Below, piece after piece: positions 16,786 to 26,468 of a DNA stretch of 64,000 bases (positions are counted from its first letter, which is position 1; each line of letters starts with the position of its first letter). The notes beneath the pieces were generated by a model. It searched no databases. It was not told the DNA's origin and saw only the letters and a program-made list of their open reading frames with translations. Source of the DNA: Marispirochaeta sp963667435 (GTDB taxonomy: Bacteria; Spirochaetota; Spirochaetia; JC444; Marispirochaetaceae). The stretch is taken from NCBI GenBank assembly GCA_963667435.1, contig OY763414.1, positions 3,348,001-3,412,000 on the forward strand. The letters run 5' to 3'. The position numbers and the translations under genes are program-made.

Positions 16786-19470
16786 ATGAAAAAAATTTGC
16801 AATGCAGGCAGCTTTCTGCTATTTATCTCCCTTGTCTCAATACTGGTCACAAGTTGCCCTGCACCTGTCGGAATTGATGGTACATATATTCCTTCTTATT
16901 CCATCACTGTTGACAATGTAAATTCAGCCGATGGTGGGGAATATGTTTCTTCCGACATTGATTCAGCTGTGGCAGGGGAGACTGTAACCCTTACTGCGCA
17001 CCTGAACTCTAACCGGGTAGTAACCCTTGCCGTTCCCGGAGTAACTATATCGCCATCACTTATTTCTACAGATGGCGGGACTACCACCTTTACTATGCCG
17101 GCAAAGGCGGCAAATATAACCGCTACGTTCAGCGATGCAGGGGCTGTAACTACGTATACGGTTACATATAATGGCAACAATTCTGACAGCGGAACTGTGC
17201 CGACTGAACAGAGTAAAACCACCGGAGGATCAGTCACTATTGCGGGCAATACAGGAAGTCTGGTAAAAGCCGGCTATTCTTTCAGCGGTTGGAATACCTC
17301 TTCCTCGGGTGCGGGAACCGACTATGCTGTTGGTTCAACTTACTCAAGTGATGCTAACTTAACCCTTTACTCCAAGTGGACAGCGAAAACCTATATTGTC
17401 ACCTTCGATGCACAGAGTGGAACTACACCCAACCCGGAAACAAAAACTGTAACTTATGATAGTGCATACGGAACACTGGCCACAACCAGTAGAACGGACA
17501 ATGACTTTGCTGGCTGGTGGACCGGCTCTGGCGGAACAGGAAGTGAGGTTACTGCTGCAACAGTAGTAGCGACGGCATCTGATCACACGCTATATGCAAA
17601 ATGGACTGAATCAGCTGTGTCCACCTACAATATTACCTACAGCAGCAATGGAGCAGATGACGGAACTGTTCCTGCGGATCAGACAAAGACTGCCGGTGAA
17701 GATCTTACCCTTCAGATCAACAGTGGAAATCTGGCTAAGACCGGTTATACCTTCGCTGGCTGGAATACCCTGGCCAATGGAACCGGAACTGATTATGCTG
17801 TTGGCGCAACCTACTCAGACGATGCTGATCTAGACCTTTACGCCAAATGGACAGCAAAAACCTATACTGTCACCTTCGATGCAGACGGTGGTGGTACTCC
17901 CAGTCCTGAATGGAAAACAGTTACCTTTGGCAGTAGTTATGGAACCCTGGCATCAAGCAGCTGGACGGACCATACCTTCGAAGGCTGGTTTACTGATACC
18001 GGTGGGGCGGGAACAGAGATTACCGCAGGTACCACTGTGAGTACAGCAGCAAATCATACCTTGTATGCATTCTGGACTGAAAATGCAGTAACAACGTATA
18101 CAGTTACTTATAGCGCAAATGGAGCCGACGGTGGTAGTGTTCCAGACAGTCAGACAAAGGATTCTGGAATTGATCTGACTCTGGCCGATAACAGTAATGG
18201 TCTTACAAGAACCGGTTATACCTTCGCCGGCTGGAACACCCTGGCGAATGGAAATGGTACTGACTATGCAGAAAATGCAACATACTCAAGCGATGCTGAC
18301 CTTGATCTTTACGCGAAATGGACAGCAAATACCTACACCATAACCTTTGACGCACAGGAAGGTGATTCTCCTGCTCCTGCAACAATCTCAGTAACTTATG
18401 ACTCTGCGTATGGAACCCTGGCCACAACCAACAGGACTGGATATGACTTTGCCGGATGGTGGACCGAAGCAGGGGGAACCGGAAGCGAAATAACTGCAAC
18501 CGACACTGTCTCCATTACAGCGGACCAGACTCTTTACGCTAACTGGGCTCTTCAGACTTTTACTATTACCTATGACAGCAATGGAGCCGACGACGGAAGC
18601 ATTCCCGACAGCCAGACCAAGAGTTATGGAAATGATCTGACTCTGGCCGATAACAGTAATGGTCTTACAAGAACCGGTTATACCTTCGCCGGCTGGAACA
18701 CCCTGGCTGATGGCAACGGAACTGACTATGCTGTTGGCGTAACTTATTCAAGTGATGCTGATCTTGGGCTTTACGCGAAATGGACAGCAAATACCTACAC
18801 CATAACTTTTGACGCACAGGAAGGTGATTCTCCTTCTCCTGCAACAATCTCAGTAACCTATGATTCTGCTTACGGAACCCTGGCCACAACCAACAGGACT
18901 GGATATGACTTTGCCGGATGGTGGACCGAAGCAGGGGGAACCGGAAGCGAAATAACTGCAACCGACACTGTCTCCATTACAGCGGACCAGACTCTTTACG
19001 CTAACTGGGCTCTTCAGACTTTTACTATTACCTATGACAGCAATGGAGCCGACGACGGAAGCATTCCCGACAGCCAGACCAAGAGTTATGGAATTGATCT
19101 GACTCTGGCCGATAACAGTAATGGTCTTACAAGAACCGGTTATACCTTCGCCGGCTGGAATACCCTGGCTGATGGCAACGGAACTGACTATGCTGTTGGC
19201 GTAACTTATTCAAGTGATGCTGATCTTGGGCTTTACGCGAAGTGGACTGCAAACAGCTATACTGTAAGCTTTGATGCAGATGGTGGCTCAGCTGTTGATG
19301 CTGTTACTGTGACCTATGGAGATGCATACGGTACACTTCCCTCAAGTGAACTGAGTGGCTATACCTTCGCTGGCTGGTGGACTGAGCCTTCAGGTGGAGG
19401 CACGCAGATAACAGAATCCTCTACAGTTAGCGAAGCCGGTAATCATACACTCTACGCCAAATGGAACTGA
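16786..19470 (+). CDS. Surface lipoprotein with ten InlB/List_Bact beta-grasp repeats
   Basis: About 894 residues. It starts with a lipoprotein signal (FLLFISLVSILVTSC). A first beta domain (about 30-115) is followed by ten modules of 70-79 residues in strict A/B alternation. Type A carries GYTFAGWNTLA...GTDYAVG...LYAKWTA; type B carries AYGTLATT...FAGWWT...LYAKW. These match the Listeria-Bacteroides repeat fold (Flg_new), used for surface display and adhesion. Modules 6-7 and 8-9 are nearly identical at DNA level (462-bp unit), showing recent duplication. The protein ends right after a module, without an anchor beyond the lipid. It stands alone between divergent and convergent signalling genes. 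Confidence 0.87.
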   Translation: MKKICNAGSFLLFISLVSILVTSCPAPVGIDGTYIPSYSITVDNVNSADGGEYVSSDIDSAVAGETVTLTAHLNSNRVVTLAVPGVTISPSLISTDGGTTTFTMPAKAANITATFSDAGAVTTYTVTYNGNNSDSGTVPTEQSKTTGGSVTIAGNTGSLVKAGYSFSGWNTSSSGAGTDYAVGSTYSSDANLTLYSKWTAKTYIVTFDAQSGTTPNPETKTVTYDSAYGTLATTSRTDNDFAGWWTGSGGTGSEVTAATVVATASDHTLYAKWTESAVSTYNITYSSNGADDGTVPADQTKTAGEDLTLQINSGNLAKTGYTFAGWNTLANGTGTDYAVGATYSDDADLDLYAKWTAKTYTVTFDADGGGTPSPEWKTVTFGSSYGTLASSSWTDHTFEGWFTDTGGAGTEITAGTTVSTAANHTLYAFWTENAVTTYTVTYSANGADGGSVPDSQTKDSGIDLTLADNSNGLTRTGYTFAGWNTLANGNGTDYAENATYSSDADLDLYAKWTANTYTITFDAQEGDSPAPATISVTYDSAYGTLATTNRTGYDFAGWWTEAGGTGSEITATDTVSITADQTLYANWALQTFTITYDSNGADDGSIPDSQTKSYGNDLTLADNSNGLTRTGYTFAGWNTLADGNGTDYAVGVTYSSDADLGLYAKWTANTYTITFDAQEGDSPSPATISVTYDSAYGTLATTNRTGYDFAGWWTEAGGTGSEITATDTVSITADQTLYANWALQTFTITYDSNGADDGSIPDSQTKSYGIDLTLADNSNGLTRTGYTFAGWNTLADGNGTDYAVGVTYSSDADLGLYAKWTANSYTVSFDADGGSAVDAVTVTYGDAYGTLPSSELSGYTFAGWWTEPSGGGTQITESSTVSEAGNHTLYAKWN
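18331..19254 (+). repeat. Two tandem copies of a 462-bp unit within the repeat lipoprotein
   Basis: Unit 18331-18792 is followed by 18793-19254, each encoding one B and one A beta-grasp module. The two copies differ at only a handful of positions, in contrast to the clear divergence of the other modules, so this pair arose late. Copy number is likely to vary between strains. Confidence 0.85.
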
Positions 19471-19532
19471 TCCGCTAGTCACATTTACAGCATAATACAA
19501 TAATTTAATCTGTCAGGGCATTCATCTGTACG

Positions 19533-21266
19533 TCAGTTTTTCGGATGGAGCTTCACCCTGAACCGGGTACCATTTTCCCTGTATACTTCCAACTCGCCAG
19601 AAAGCTGACTGGTCAGCTGAGTTACAATTTTCAGTCCCAGACCTTTACCGTCGGTTACATCAAAATCTTGCGGCAGGCCTGTGCCGTTATCTGATACTTC
19701 CAGCGTGTATGCACCATCTGAATCCTCTAAAAATGATACGGCGATTCTGCCGTTTTCAGATTCATCGGGAAAGGCATATTTTATTGCATTGGTAACAAGT
19801 TCGTTTGCCATCAGACCTATATACATTGCATCTTTGGGGCTTAGCCGTGTTTCCGAAATATTCATTTCTATGTCGATGCCGGAGCTTTCCATCAACATAC
19901 CTTCCTGTATCTGCGTAAGAAGATCGGTAAAATATTTTTTCCCATTAATTTCATTAACACTTTCCGCCCGGAACAGGTCTTCATACAGATTTTTTATTGA
20001 AATAATCCTGTTACTGATTATCTGCAGGTTATCCTTAACCTCTCTGTTGCTGCTTTCATGTATCTGCAGCGAAACCAGGCTCCGCAGAAGGGTCAGATTA
20101 TTCTTTACCCTGTGGTCTATTTCTTTGAGAAGGAGTGACTGATGACTGGTAAGCTCCTCCAACTCATCTTTCTGTATGCTGAGGACCTTGGATATTTTCC
20201 GGTATTTTATCAAACCAAAGCTGATTCCCAGGGAAAAGAGTGCAAGAATTATCAGAGAAAGAACAATTAGTTCCTGCTTGTAGGTTTTAAAGAAGGATTC
20301 AGGTTTATTGATAATGGTATAGCTGTTGTTTTCTCCTGTCGGAGGCAGGTTGAATTGTTTCAATACCCGCCAGTCCCAGACTGTGGCCATTGTGCTGTAG
20401 CTGCCGCTGTATTCTCCGGTTTTCAGGAAGTCAATTCCTGCCCGATACATTCCCCGTGCCACGGTTTCAGCATCCAGCATGGTTCTGCCGACGGTGCCGG
20501 TTCCCAAAAGCGAGTTCCAGAAGGTGTATACCGGAACTTCAGATACGGCAGTAATCTGTGAAAGTACATCACGGGGAACAAAAGATGTACCACTTTTATC
20601 CGTCATTACCAGGGTATACAGAATTATGCTCTCTTTCTCCATTCCGGAGACTGTATTAATCAGATCCTTTAGGTAGAAATCGGAAACAATATCCAGTTCT
20701 ATTTCAGGATATGCTCCAAGATACTGTGTGACTTCAGGAATAACCGGTTTGGTTGCCTGAGTTCCACCATTTATGAGCAGTATTGTTTTTAACTCCGGGT
20801 TTTGTTCCATGGCCAGCTTGATTGTACTGACTGCCGCGTTTGCTATATTACTGGTCAGATAGAGCCGATTGCCTGTCCATGTATTCTTAATGAGATTGTC
20901 GCCCCTGTGAACCTTGGGAATTCCTGGAAAAAGATTAGTACTCTGTTTCATCAGATCAACGGCTTCGGTTCCTTCGGCAATAATTAAAGACAGATTAAGT
21001 TCCGAATATTTGCCGGCGAGATAGGTTTTCCAGATGCCATCCCCAAGATGGTCCTCCGGGAAGTTTTTGTTCATAAATTCAAAATAAAAGCGAACATGGG
21101 GGAAGTTTTCCTCACGAATCTTTTCAAATGCGGTATTAACCGAGACCACCCAGGGGAAATCTGCACTGCGGGAATGGAGTATCAGGATATTGTACTGCTT
21201 ATCCTCGGAAAATCCGGGTAGAACCACGAGGATAAGTATTCCTATAGTCAGAAAAAATTTTTTCAT
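19533..21266 (-). CDS. Sensor histidine kinase with periplasmic binding protein-like sensor (HisKA_2)
   Basis: About 577 residues. Signal sequence (FFLTIGILILVVLPGFS), then a periplasmic domain of about 300 residues with the ABC sugar-binding-like pattern (NILILHSRSADFPWVVSVNTAFEKI, IIAEGTEAVDLM, TILLINGG), a transmembrane helix at about 340-362, a coiled coil, the HisKA_2 H-box EIDHRVKNN and HATPase with NELVTNAIKYAFPDE, DNGTGLP and GLGLKIV. The sensor type suggests direct binding of a small ligand. No receiver gene is adjacent. ATG 21266 places the signal peptide at the N terminus. Confidence 0.87.
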   Translation of the reverse strand: MKKFFLTIGILILVVLPGFSEDKQYNILILHSRSADFPWVVSVNTAFEKIREENFPHVRFYFEFMNKNFPEDHLGDGIWKTYLAGKYSELNLSLIIAEGTEAVDLMKQSTNLFPGIPKVHRGDNLIKNTWTGNRLYLTSNIANAAVSTIKLAMEQNPELKTILLINGGTQATKPVIPEVTQYLGAYPEIELDIVSDFYLKDLINTVSGMEKESIILYTLVMTDKSGTSFVPRDVLSQITAVSEVPVYTFWNSLLGTGTVGRTMLDAETVARGMYRAGIDFLKTGEYSGSYSTMATVWDWRVLKQFNLPPTGENNSYTIINKPESFFKTYKQELIVLSLIILALFSLGISFGLIKYRKISKVLSIQKDELEELTSHQSLLLKEIDHRVKNNLTLLRSLVSLQIHESSNREVKDNLQIISNRIISIKNLYEDLFRAESVNEINGKKYFTDLLTQIQEGMLMESSGIDIEMNISETRLSPKDAMYIGLMANELVTNAIKYAFPDESENGRIAVSFLEDSDGAYTLEVSDNGTGLPQDFDVTDGKGLGLKIVTQLTSQLSGELEVYRENGTRFRVKLHPKN

Positions 21267-21425
21267 CAGTATTATTGTAGCTCCGGGCCTCCCTGGATGC
21301 AAATAATTCTGAGTAAGTTTATTAGGAAATACGGGGCGGTTTTCTTGTTAAATCAGATATAGCGGTCAAATTAGATTTTAGATACAGAGCAGAAGTATTT
21401 ACTTCTCATCCTATTTGTTTTTCGC

Positions 21426-22883
21426 CTAGAATCTGAATCCAAATGTAATTTCAAATTTATGCAGCAGTTCTTCCAGAGTAATCCCGTAGTAATCCCTGTA
21501 GAAGCTTTCCTTATGATAGAGAGAATGTTGAAATCCGGCAAACCAGCTATCGGTGATCATGTACTTCATAGAAATAGAGGTGACTCCGATCAGCTCTATT
21601 CCTCCGGACCCGTTCTCCGGAACGGAGCCATCAATTATATAAAGGTTGTAGCCGGAATAACCCAGATTTATATAGAGGCTATCCTTTCGGACAAAGCTGA
21701 GTCCAAGTTTTGCATTTGCTCCCATGCTCAGGCTGTAGTTTCGGCGTTCATAGTCTGGAGCATTACCTTCAACAATGTCGTTGTATTTGAGAAAGATAAT
21801 ATCGCTTGCTCCCATAGGGACAAAGCTCAGAAAAAGGCTGCTGTTCAGAGTCCAGTTCTTCCCCAGGGGGCCGGTTCGCTGCCAGCCCCCTCCTATGGCA
21901 TTTGCTCCGAGGTTAAGAAAGCTGTTATAGATAAAATCATAGTGCAAATAGAACCCAAGCTGGTTTCTTACACGAATGTTGTCGCTATAGAAGGTCCAGC
22001 CGAAGAGATGTCCTGCGGAGAAAAAGGTGAGGAAGAGTTGATTGTTCACCTCGATGCCAGCGGTGGATCTTATGTTGAACCAGTCATAGGGGGCACTGTC
22101 GTCTCTATCTATAAAAGGAGTGTTATACTCCAGGTCAAGAATGTAGTTGCAGGAGATACCGTAGGAACTCAGGTGGTAGTCATTGGGTCTGGGAAGGATG
22201 CTGACATCGCCCAGTGAAAACCCGGCGGCACCATAACTGAAACCGTGCAGATCTCCTTTTTCCGGGGGACGGTCAGGACGGAGTCCGTTGTTTATGCTGG
22301 TGGTTGGAGCAAGGAGCGAAGCCCCTGCCCATCGGCCTTTTCCGGGATTTTTGTTGGTGCCATCTTCGTCGTGAAGGATTACATCAGAAAGACGGAAAAA
22401 CATCTCTCCTAAAGCGACTCCCCCCAGGGTGGTTACAATAAAATCATTTACGGAAGGAGTCTCGGTTTCCATCAGAAGCTCCCAGGTAACGCTGCCCAGG
22501 CCGGTGATGGATGCCGATGCCCAGAAGTTATTCCCTGCAGTCCTTGCAGCGGAATAGTAGGTTGACCCCTGATAGGGATGGCCCAGATGATTTACCACAA
22601 ATTCATCCTGGTCCCACACCCATGGATTGGTCAGATTGGTCCACATGGAGTTCCATGAGATCATACCATAGTCGGACTGACTGATATATCGGTTGAAACC
22701 CAGGAGTATTACATTGGCAAGCTGAGTTTCGGTGAACCCCAGTCCGTACCGAAATACCGGAGAGTAGTCATCAACACTGATGGTTTCTTCACAATACCCG
22801 GCATTCTGTACTTCAGCGCTGACCACTGCTGCCGGAAAAATCAGTGTGGACAACAGACTGGAAAGGATCAGCATTTTTCTCAT
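21426..22883 (-). CDS. DUF3943-type outer membrane protein
   Basis: 485 residues with a signal peptide (MLILSSLLSTLIFPAAVVSA). The segment VNHLGHPYQGSTYYSAARTAGNNFWASA is the hallmark of DUF3943. The second half alternates aromatic and polar residues in barrel-like strands and ends in Phe (ITFGFRF), as outer-membrane barrels do. Function is unknown. It overlaps the upstream beta-barrel gene by 4 bp, so the two are co-translated. Confidence 0.82.
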   Translation of the reverse strand: MRKMLILSSLLSTLIFPAAVVSAEVQNAGYCEETISVDDYSPVFRYGLGFTETQLANVILLGFNRYISQSDYGMISWNSMWTNLTNPWVWDQDEFVVNHLGHPYQGSTYYSAARTAGNNFWASASITGLGSVTWELLMETETPSVNDFIVTTLGGVALGEMFFRLSDVILHDEDGTNKNPGKGRWAGASLLAPTTSINNGLRPDRPPEKGDLHGFSYGAAGFSLGDVSILPRPNDYHLSSYGISCNYILDLEYNTPFIDRDDSAPYDWFNIRSTAGIEVNNQLFLTFFSAGHLFGWTFYSDNIRVRNQLGFYLHYDFIYNSFLNLGANAIGGGWQRTGPLGKNWTLNSSLFLSFVPMGASDIIFLKYNDIVEGNAPDYERRNYSLSMGANAKLGLSFVRKDSLYINLGYSGYNLYIIDGSVPENGSGGIELIGVTSISMKYMITDSWFAGFQHSLYHKESFYRDYYGITLEELLHKFEITFGFRF

Positions 22884-23563
22884 CTGCTTTTGCCTTCTGT
22901 TCCGAATTTCAAGCCGGTACCAATGGAGATTACATTCTGATAGTTGCTTCCGATATTTTTTATTGAGTTTGTGAACTCCCTGGAATACCGGAGTTCAAGA
23001 AGAATATTCACTCTTTTCATTTCCGCCTGCCAGCCAAGAACTGTCAGGGCACCGAAGCCCGGGGCATTGTAACTGCCCCTGCCGTTGTTGTATGTGTGGT
23101 AGACTTCCCCATTCTGTACTGTTTCCGATTCAGTCAGAAGAATTGAGAGTTGAGGTCCTTCCATGAAGTATAACCATCTCCCTTTTTTCAGAGGTATTCG
23201 GTATTTAAGCATTACAGGTATATCCAGATTAATCTCACTGATAAGGTGGGCTTTTGTCTCGTCTCCCAGGTCGAGAACATAACCTCCTCCGGCAGTCGAG
23301 AGCAGAAGTTCCGTCTGGATGGAAAACCGGGGGGTAAAACTGTATTCAACGGTTGGTCCCAGAGAGATCCCTATGATCGGGTTGTTCAAAATACTCACTG
23401 CCGAGCTTTCCAGCCTAACATCGTCCAGGTAATTGTAGTATCCGCTGCCGGTGTAGAAAGGTATGGCAAAGGTTCCAATCATGCCGAAAGTAAGTTTGTC
23501 TCCGGCGAATAACCCTGTGGGCAGGATCAGTCCCATGTTCAGAATCAAAATTATTTTTAACAT
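22880..23563 (-). CDS. Outer membrane beta-barrel protein (PorT/OmpW-like)
   Basis: 227 residues with an N-terminal signal peptide (ILILNMGLILPTGLFA) and about eight amphipathic strands such as GPTVEYSFTPRFSIQTELLLS and MKRVNILLELRYSREF. The general pattern fits the beta-barrel domain family called outer membrane protein beta-barrel/PorT. No catalytic signature. It is first in a two-gene unit with the DUF3943 protein. Confidence 0.7.
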   Translation of the reverse strand: MLKIILILNMGLILPTGLFAGDKLTFGMIGTFAIPFYTGSGYYNYLDDVRLESSAVSILNNPIIGISLGPTVEYSFTPRFSIQTELLLSTAGGGYVLDLGDETKAHLISEINLDIPVMLKYRIPLKKGRWLYFMEGPQLSILLTESETVQNGEVYHTYNNGRGSYNAPGFGALTVLGWQAEMKRVNILLELRYSREFTNSIKNIGSNYQNVISIGTGLKFGTEGKSR

Positions 23564-23854
23564 TTATTTTCCCGATGCTCAAAGATTCAACAGACAACCA
23601 TCCGAAGTCTTTTGCATGTTAGAATACTTTGATCGCGAACTGCAATGGATACGACCGGTACTGGAAATATCTTCATAAGGTGATTTGCCGCTGGCAGGGT
23701 TTCGCCTGCCAATCAGCATAATTGGGCTGTTTCATTTCAGGAAACTGAATGATAAGATTATCCGGAAAATGACTAACGTTGCGGCTGGAACTGAACATTA
23801 CAATTGACAGAAAAATCCGGTTTTTCCAGGGTCGGCAATGGAAGGAGACAACAT

Positions 23855-24319
23855 TTGAAAAAACTTTTCTGGATTATTCCCTTTTTATTGCTTTCTGCAG
23901 CTTTCTGCTTCAGTCAGGCACTGAATGATGTTTCCGGTTATTATCTCTATGAAGATAAGGACGCTGAAGAAATCTACCTGAGTCCGGTGGTGAAAACAGC
24001 TGATAATACCTATCAGATGTACGATGTCTATATTTATAAAAATGATGATGGAGAGTCTGTAGCTGATGTGAACAGTATGGGGGAATCCTTTTCTCTTAGT
24101 GACAGTAATTCCGCAGTTATTTTTGCCTATGATAACCAATATGATGAAACTTTTACTGAAGATAAAATGTTTGAACACTGGACCAGTACTGTTGACGGTA
24201 CCGAAGGAGATTTAATGTTTATCCGGAAAAAGGAAGCGGAAATATATAAGATTATTTCTGCTGTTTTCAAGGATAAGAAGGAAGTTGAAAGCATCCTGCA
24301 TCCGGGTCGGGAAGAGTAA
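23855..24319 (+). CDS. Hypothetical small secreted protein
   Basis: About 154 residues with a signal peptide (LFWIIPFLLLSAAFCFS) and an acidic mature part rich in Asp, Glu and Tyr. I do not recognise a family. I start at TTG 23855, which has AAGGAGA 7 bp upstream and puts the signal peptide first; the longer frame from 23804 adds a charged leader with no ribosome binding site. It stands alone, with its 3' end pointing at the insertion sequence. Confidence 0.6.
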   Translation: MKKLFWIIPFLLLSAAFCFSQALNDVSGYYLYEDKDAEEIYLSPVVKTADNTYQMYDVYIYKNDDGESVADVNSMGESFSLSDSNSAVIFAYDNQYDETFTEDKMFEHWTSTVDGTEGDLMFIRKKEAEIYKIISAVFKDKKEVESILHPGREE

Positions 24320-24407
24320 CATGTTCTGTTCTGTAAAGGATTTTAACGAGTCATACAGTCTTTGAGATTGATTGCATCAATCTTTATCTTAAATGGTCTG
24401 TTTCGCT

Positions 24408-24444
24408 TTATGTACTATCTGTAATATCAGTTATTTTTCCCCTG
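24408..24444 (-). pseudogene. Severed 3' end of the ybaK-type gene, left of the IS256 element
   Basis: If the insertion sequence and one copy of its target repeat are removed, the gene on the right reads on here as LLSL-CRGKITDITDST-stop. This matches the expected length and character of a YbaK C terminus. The TAA is at 24408-24410. This short tail is direct proof that the IS landed inside the gene. Confidence 0.7.
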
Positions 24445-24452
24445 CACAGGGA
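24445..24452. repeat. Target site duplication, left copy (CACAGGGA)
   Basis: CACAGGGA lies immediately left of the IS256 inverted repeat and recurs at 25804-25811 immediately right of it. Eight bases is the usual duplication for IS256-family elements. Confidence 0.9.
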
Positions 24453-25803
24453 GATAATGTCCAAAAAAGTTCGCAATTTAGATAACTAAAAAGAGCCACC
24501 ATTTACTCCGAAGGGTTAAGTGACCAAACAAAACCTAAAGGAGAAGCAACAGTGGCTCCACGAAACTCTACCGTAGATTTCAAGAATCTTCTATCCCAGT
24601 TTATCGGTGAATCCGATCCGCTCTTTGAGATGCTCAAGTGGACAACAGAACAGCTAATGAGGATCGAAGCTGAAAACAAGGCAGGCGCGCAGAAAGGGAT
24701 TCATTCCAAGGAGCGCATTACACACTTTTCGGGCTCCAGAGTTCGACGTTTTGATACTCGGCTGGGAACCATGTATTTGGTAGTTCCGAAGCTGCGGAAA
24801 GGTGGCTACATCCCGTTCTTTGTGACAGAAAAGAAGCGGTCCGAGCAAGCACTTCTTCAAGTAGTCCAGGAAGCGTTCATCAACGGTGTTTCAACGAGAA
24901 AGATCGACCGTTTAGCAAAACAGCTTGGAATTGAGAACATTTCAGCAAGTCAGGTATCCGAAATCAATAAGGGGCTCGATGAACAGGTTGATGCATTTCG
25001 CACACGGCCTCTGGATGCAGAATACCCTGTCATTTGGGTAGATGCTTTGTATGAGAAGATCCGGAATGATGGACGAGTCATAAACTCAGCTGTAATGGTC
25101 GTTTGCGGGCTTAATACGGCTGGTGAGCGGGAAATATTGGCCATAGAGTCCATGGACGCAGAAAATGAAGAGAATTACCGACTGCTGTTTCAGAAACTGA
25201 AAACGCGGGGACTACAGCAAATCTGGTTAGCAGTATCGGATGCTCACCAGGGCTTAAAGAATGCTATTCAGAAAGAGTTCCTTGGCAGTACGTGGCAACG
25301 TTGCAAGGTCCATTTCATGAGAAACATCCTCGCAAAGGTTCGAAGACACAGCAAGGAATATGTAGCTGGAAAGATTAAACATATCTGGCTGCAGCCTACA
25401 CTGGAAGATGCCAGAAAATATGCCAAAGAAGTCATTGATGAACTGGATGGAAAATACCCGGATGCAATGGAAATCCTTGATGCAGGGTTGGAGGATTCCT
25501 TACAGTTTTTCCTCTTTGAAAAACTGGATCATCGGAAGATAGCTTCGACGAATATGTTGGAACGCTTGAATAAAGAGATCAGGCGACGTTCCCGCGTGGT
25601 CGGAATATTTCCTTCTCCGGATTCTTATCTGAGATTAGTTACCTGCTTCCTGATTGAATACACAGAAGACTGGACAACAAGCAGGTCATATATTAGAAAG
25701 GAAGTATTGGATGAGCAGAGAGACCTCATCTTAAAGAAGGCAGCTTAACCCGCTTCCGGGGTAAAGGCTCTGATTGAAATTGCAAACAAAATTGGACACT
25801 ATC
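24453..25803 (+). mobile_element. IS256-family insertion sequence, complete (1,351 bp)
   Basis: The ends are imperfect inverted repeats of about 27 bp. The left begins GATAATGTCCAA; the reverse complement of the right begins GATAGTGTCCAA; both continue to GCAATTT. An exact 8-bp target duplication flanks the element, and one intact transposase gene fills it. Intact ends, duplication and gene show a fairly recent insertion. Confidence 0.92.
24552..25748 (+). CDS. IS256-family transposase (mutator type)
   Basis: 398 residues, the usual family length. DDE residues are visible in context: the first Asp in PVIWVDALYEKIR, the second in IWLAVSDAHQGLKNAI, the family's WQRCKVHFMRN motif, and the Glu in STNMLERLNKEIRRRSRVVGIFP. 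It mobilises the surrounding 1.35-kb element. No frameshift or stop interrupts it. The start follows a GGAGAA ribosome binding site. Confidence 0.95.
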   Translation: MAPRNSTVDFKNLLSQFIGESDPLFEMLKWTTEQLMRIEAENKAGAQKGIHSKERITHFSGSRVRRFDTRLGTMYLVVPKLRKGGYIPFFVTEKKRSEQALLQVVQEAFINGVSTRKIDRLAKQLGIENISASQVSEINKGLDEQVDAFRTRPLDAEYPVIWVDALYEKIRNDGRVINSAVMVVCGLNTAGEREILAIESMDAENEENYRLLFQKLKTRGLQQIWLAVSDAHQGLKNAIQKEFLGSTWQRCKVHFMRNILAKVRRHSKEYVAGKIKHIWLQPTLEDARKYAKEVIDELDGKYPDAMEILDAGLEDSLQFFLFEKLDHRKIASTNMLERLNKEIRRRSRVVGIFPSPDSYLRLVTCFLIEYTEDWTTSRSYIRKEVLDEQRDLILKKAA

Positions 25804-25811
25804 CACAGGGA
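25804..25811. repeat. Target site duplication, right copy (CACAGGGA)
   Basis: Second copy of the 8-bp duplication, lying inside the broken ybaK-type gene. Confidence 0.9.
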
Positions 25812-26242
25812 CAGCAGATCTTTTACAGCCATTTCCAGTTGAATACCGAGGTTGCCTCCACTGAACACAATGGTCTCATGAAGTTCCGCAGATTCATCAA
25901 TAAATGTGGGAAATTGTTTTTTCATTCCTAATGGGGAACAACCGCCCCGGATATAACCTGTGGTTTTCAGAAGTTCCTTCACCGGGATCATTTCGATTTT
26001 TTATAGCCTGCAGCAGCGGCTGCCTTTTTCAGGTTCAGTTCTTTCGCCACCGGAATAACAAACACTGCATGTTCTCCGCTGGTATTCCTGGTAACCAGAG
26101 TTTTAAACACCCGTTTCGGGTTAACTCCAATTTTTTCGGCTGCTGTAATGCCGTCAACGGCTCCGTCGGTAACTTCATAAGTATGAGTTGAATAGGAAAC
26201 TTTCTTCTGATCAAGAACCCTCATTGCATTTGTTTTTTTCAT
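25804..26242 (-). pseudogene. YbaK/EbsC-type Cys-tRNA(Pro) deacylase, broken by a frameshift and an IS256 insertion
   Basis: The frame from 26242 reads MKKTNAMRVLDQKKVSYSTHTYE... and stops at 25988 after AAAGYKKSK. A second frame from about 25991 continues IPVKELLKTTGYIRGGCSPLGMKKQFPTFIDE, a clear YbaK core. The break falls in a run of A bases: adding one A restores GYKKIEMIPVKELL. The C terminus is then cut at 25804 by the IS256 element, and its last residues survive at 24408-24444. YbaK-family enzymes hydrolyse mischarged Cys-tRNA(Pro). Two independent lesions suggest a dead gene, though the A-run slip could be a sequencing error. Confidence 0.82.
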
Positions 26243-26245
26243 CAA

Positions 26246-26468
26246 TGTTCCTTATTCGCTGTGATGTTTTGATAATTATTATATAGAAAGACTTTTTTTA
26301 AGAAATCCTGATGGTAGTTATCTACTAGCAGGGTTCAATTGCCTTGATCATGCCTATTTCAATCCCGTATTGCGGTTTTCATCAAATGCCTGGAAAAGGT
26401 TATGCTTCCGGACAGGAAACACCTGAAAGATTTATGGACAAATGTTATGCAGTATTTTGTATGGAGCA
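26246..26468. other. Intergenic stretch with no gene seen
   Basis: About 220 bp between the broken ybaK gene and the hairpin behind feoB. No open frame with coding character. At 26356-26388 there is a single sequence beginning ATTTCAATCCCGTATTG that resembles one CRISPR repeat, but there is no second copy. Confidence 0.5.

Noticed and set aside
17359..18961. Minus-strand frames within the repeat lipoprotein
   Set aside because: They repeat because the sense gene repeats; the protein content is low complexity and has no start signals.
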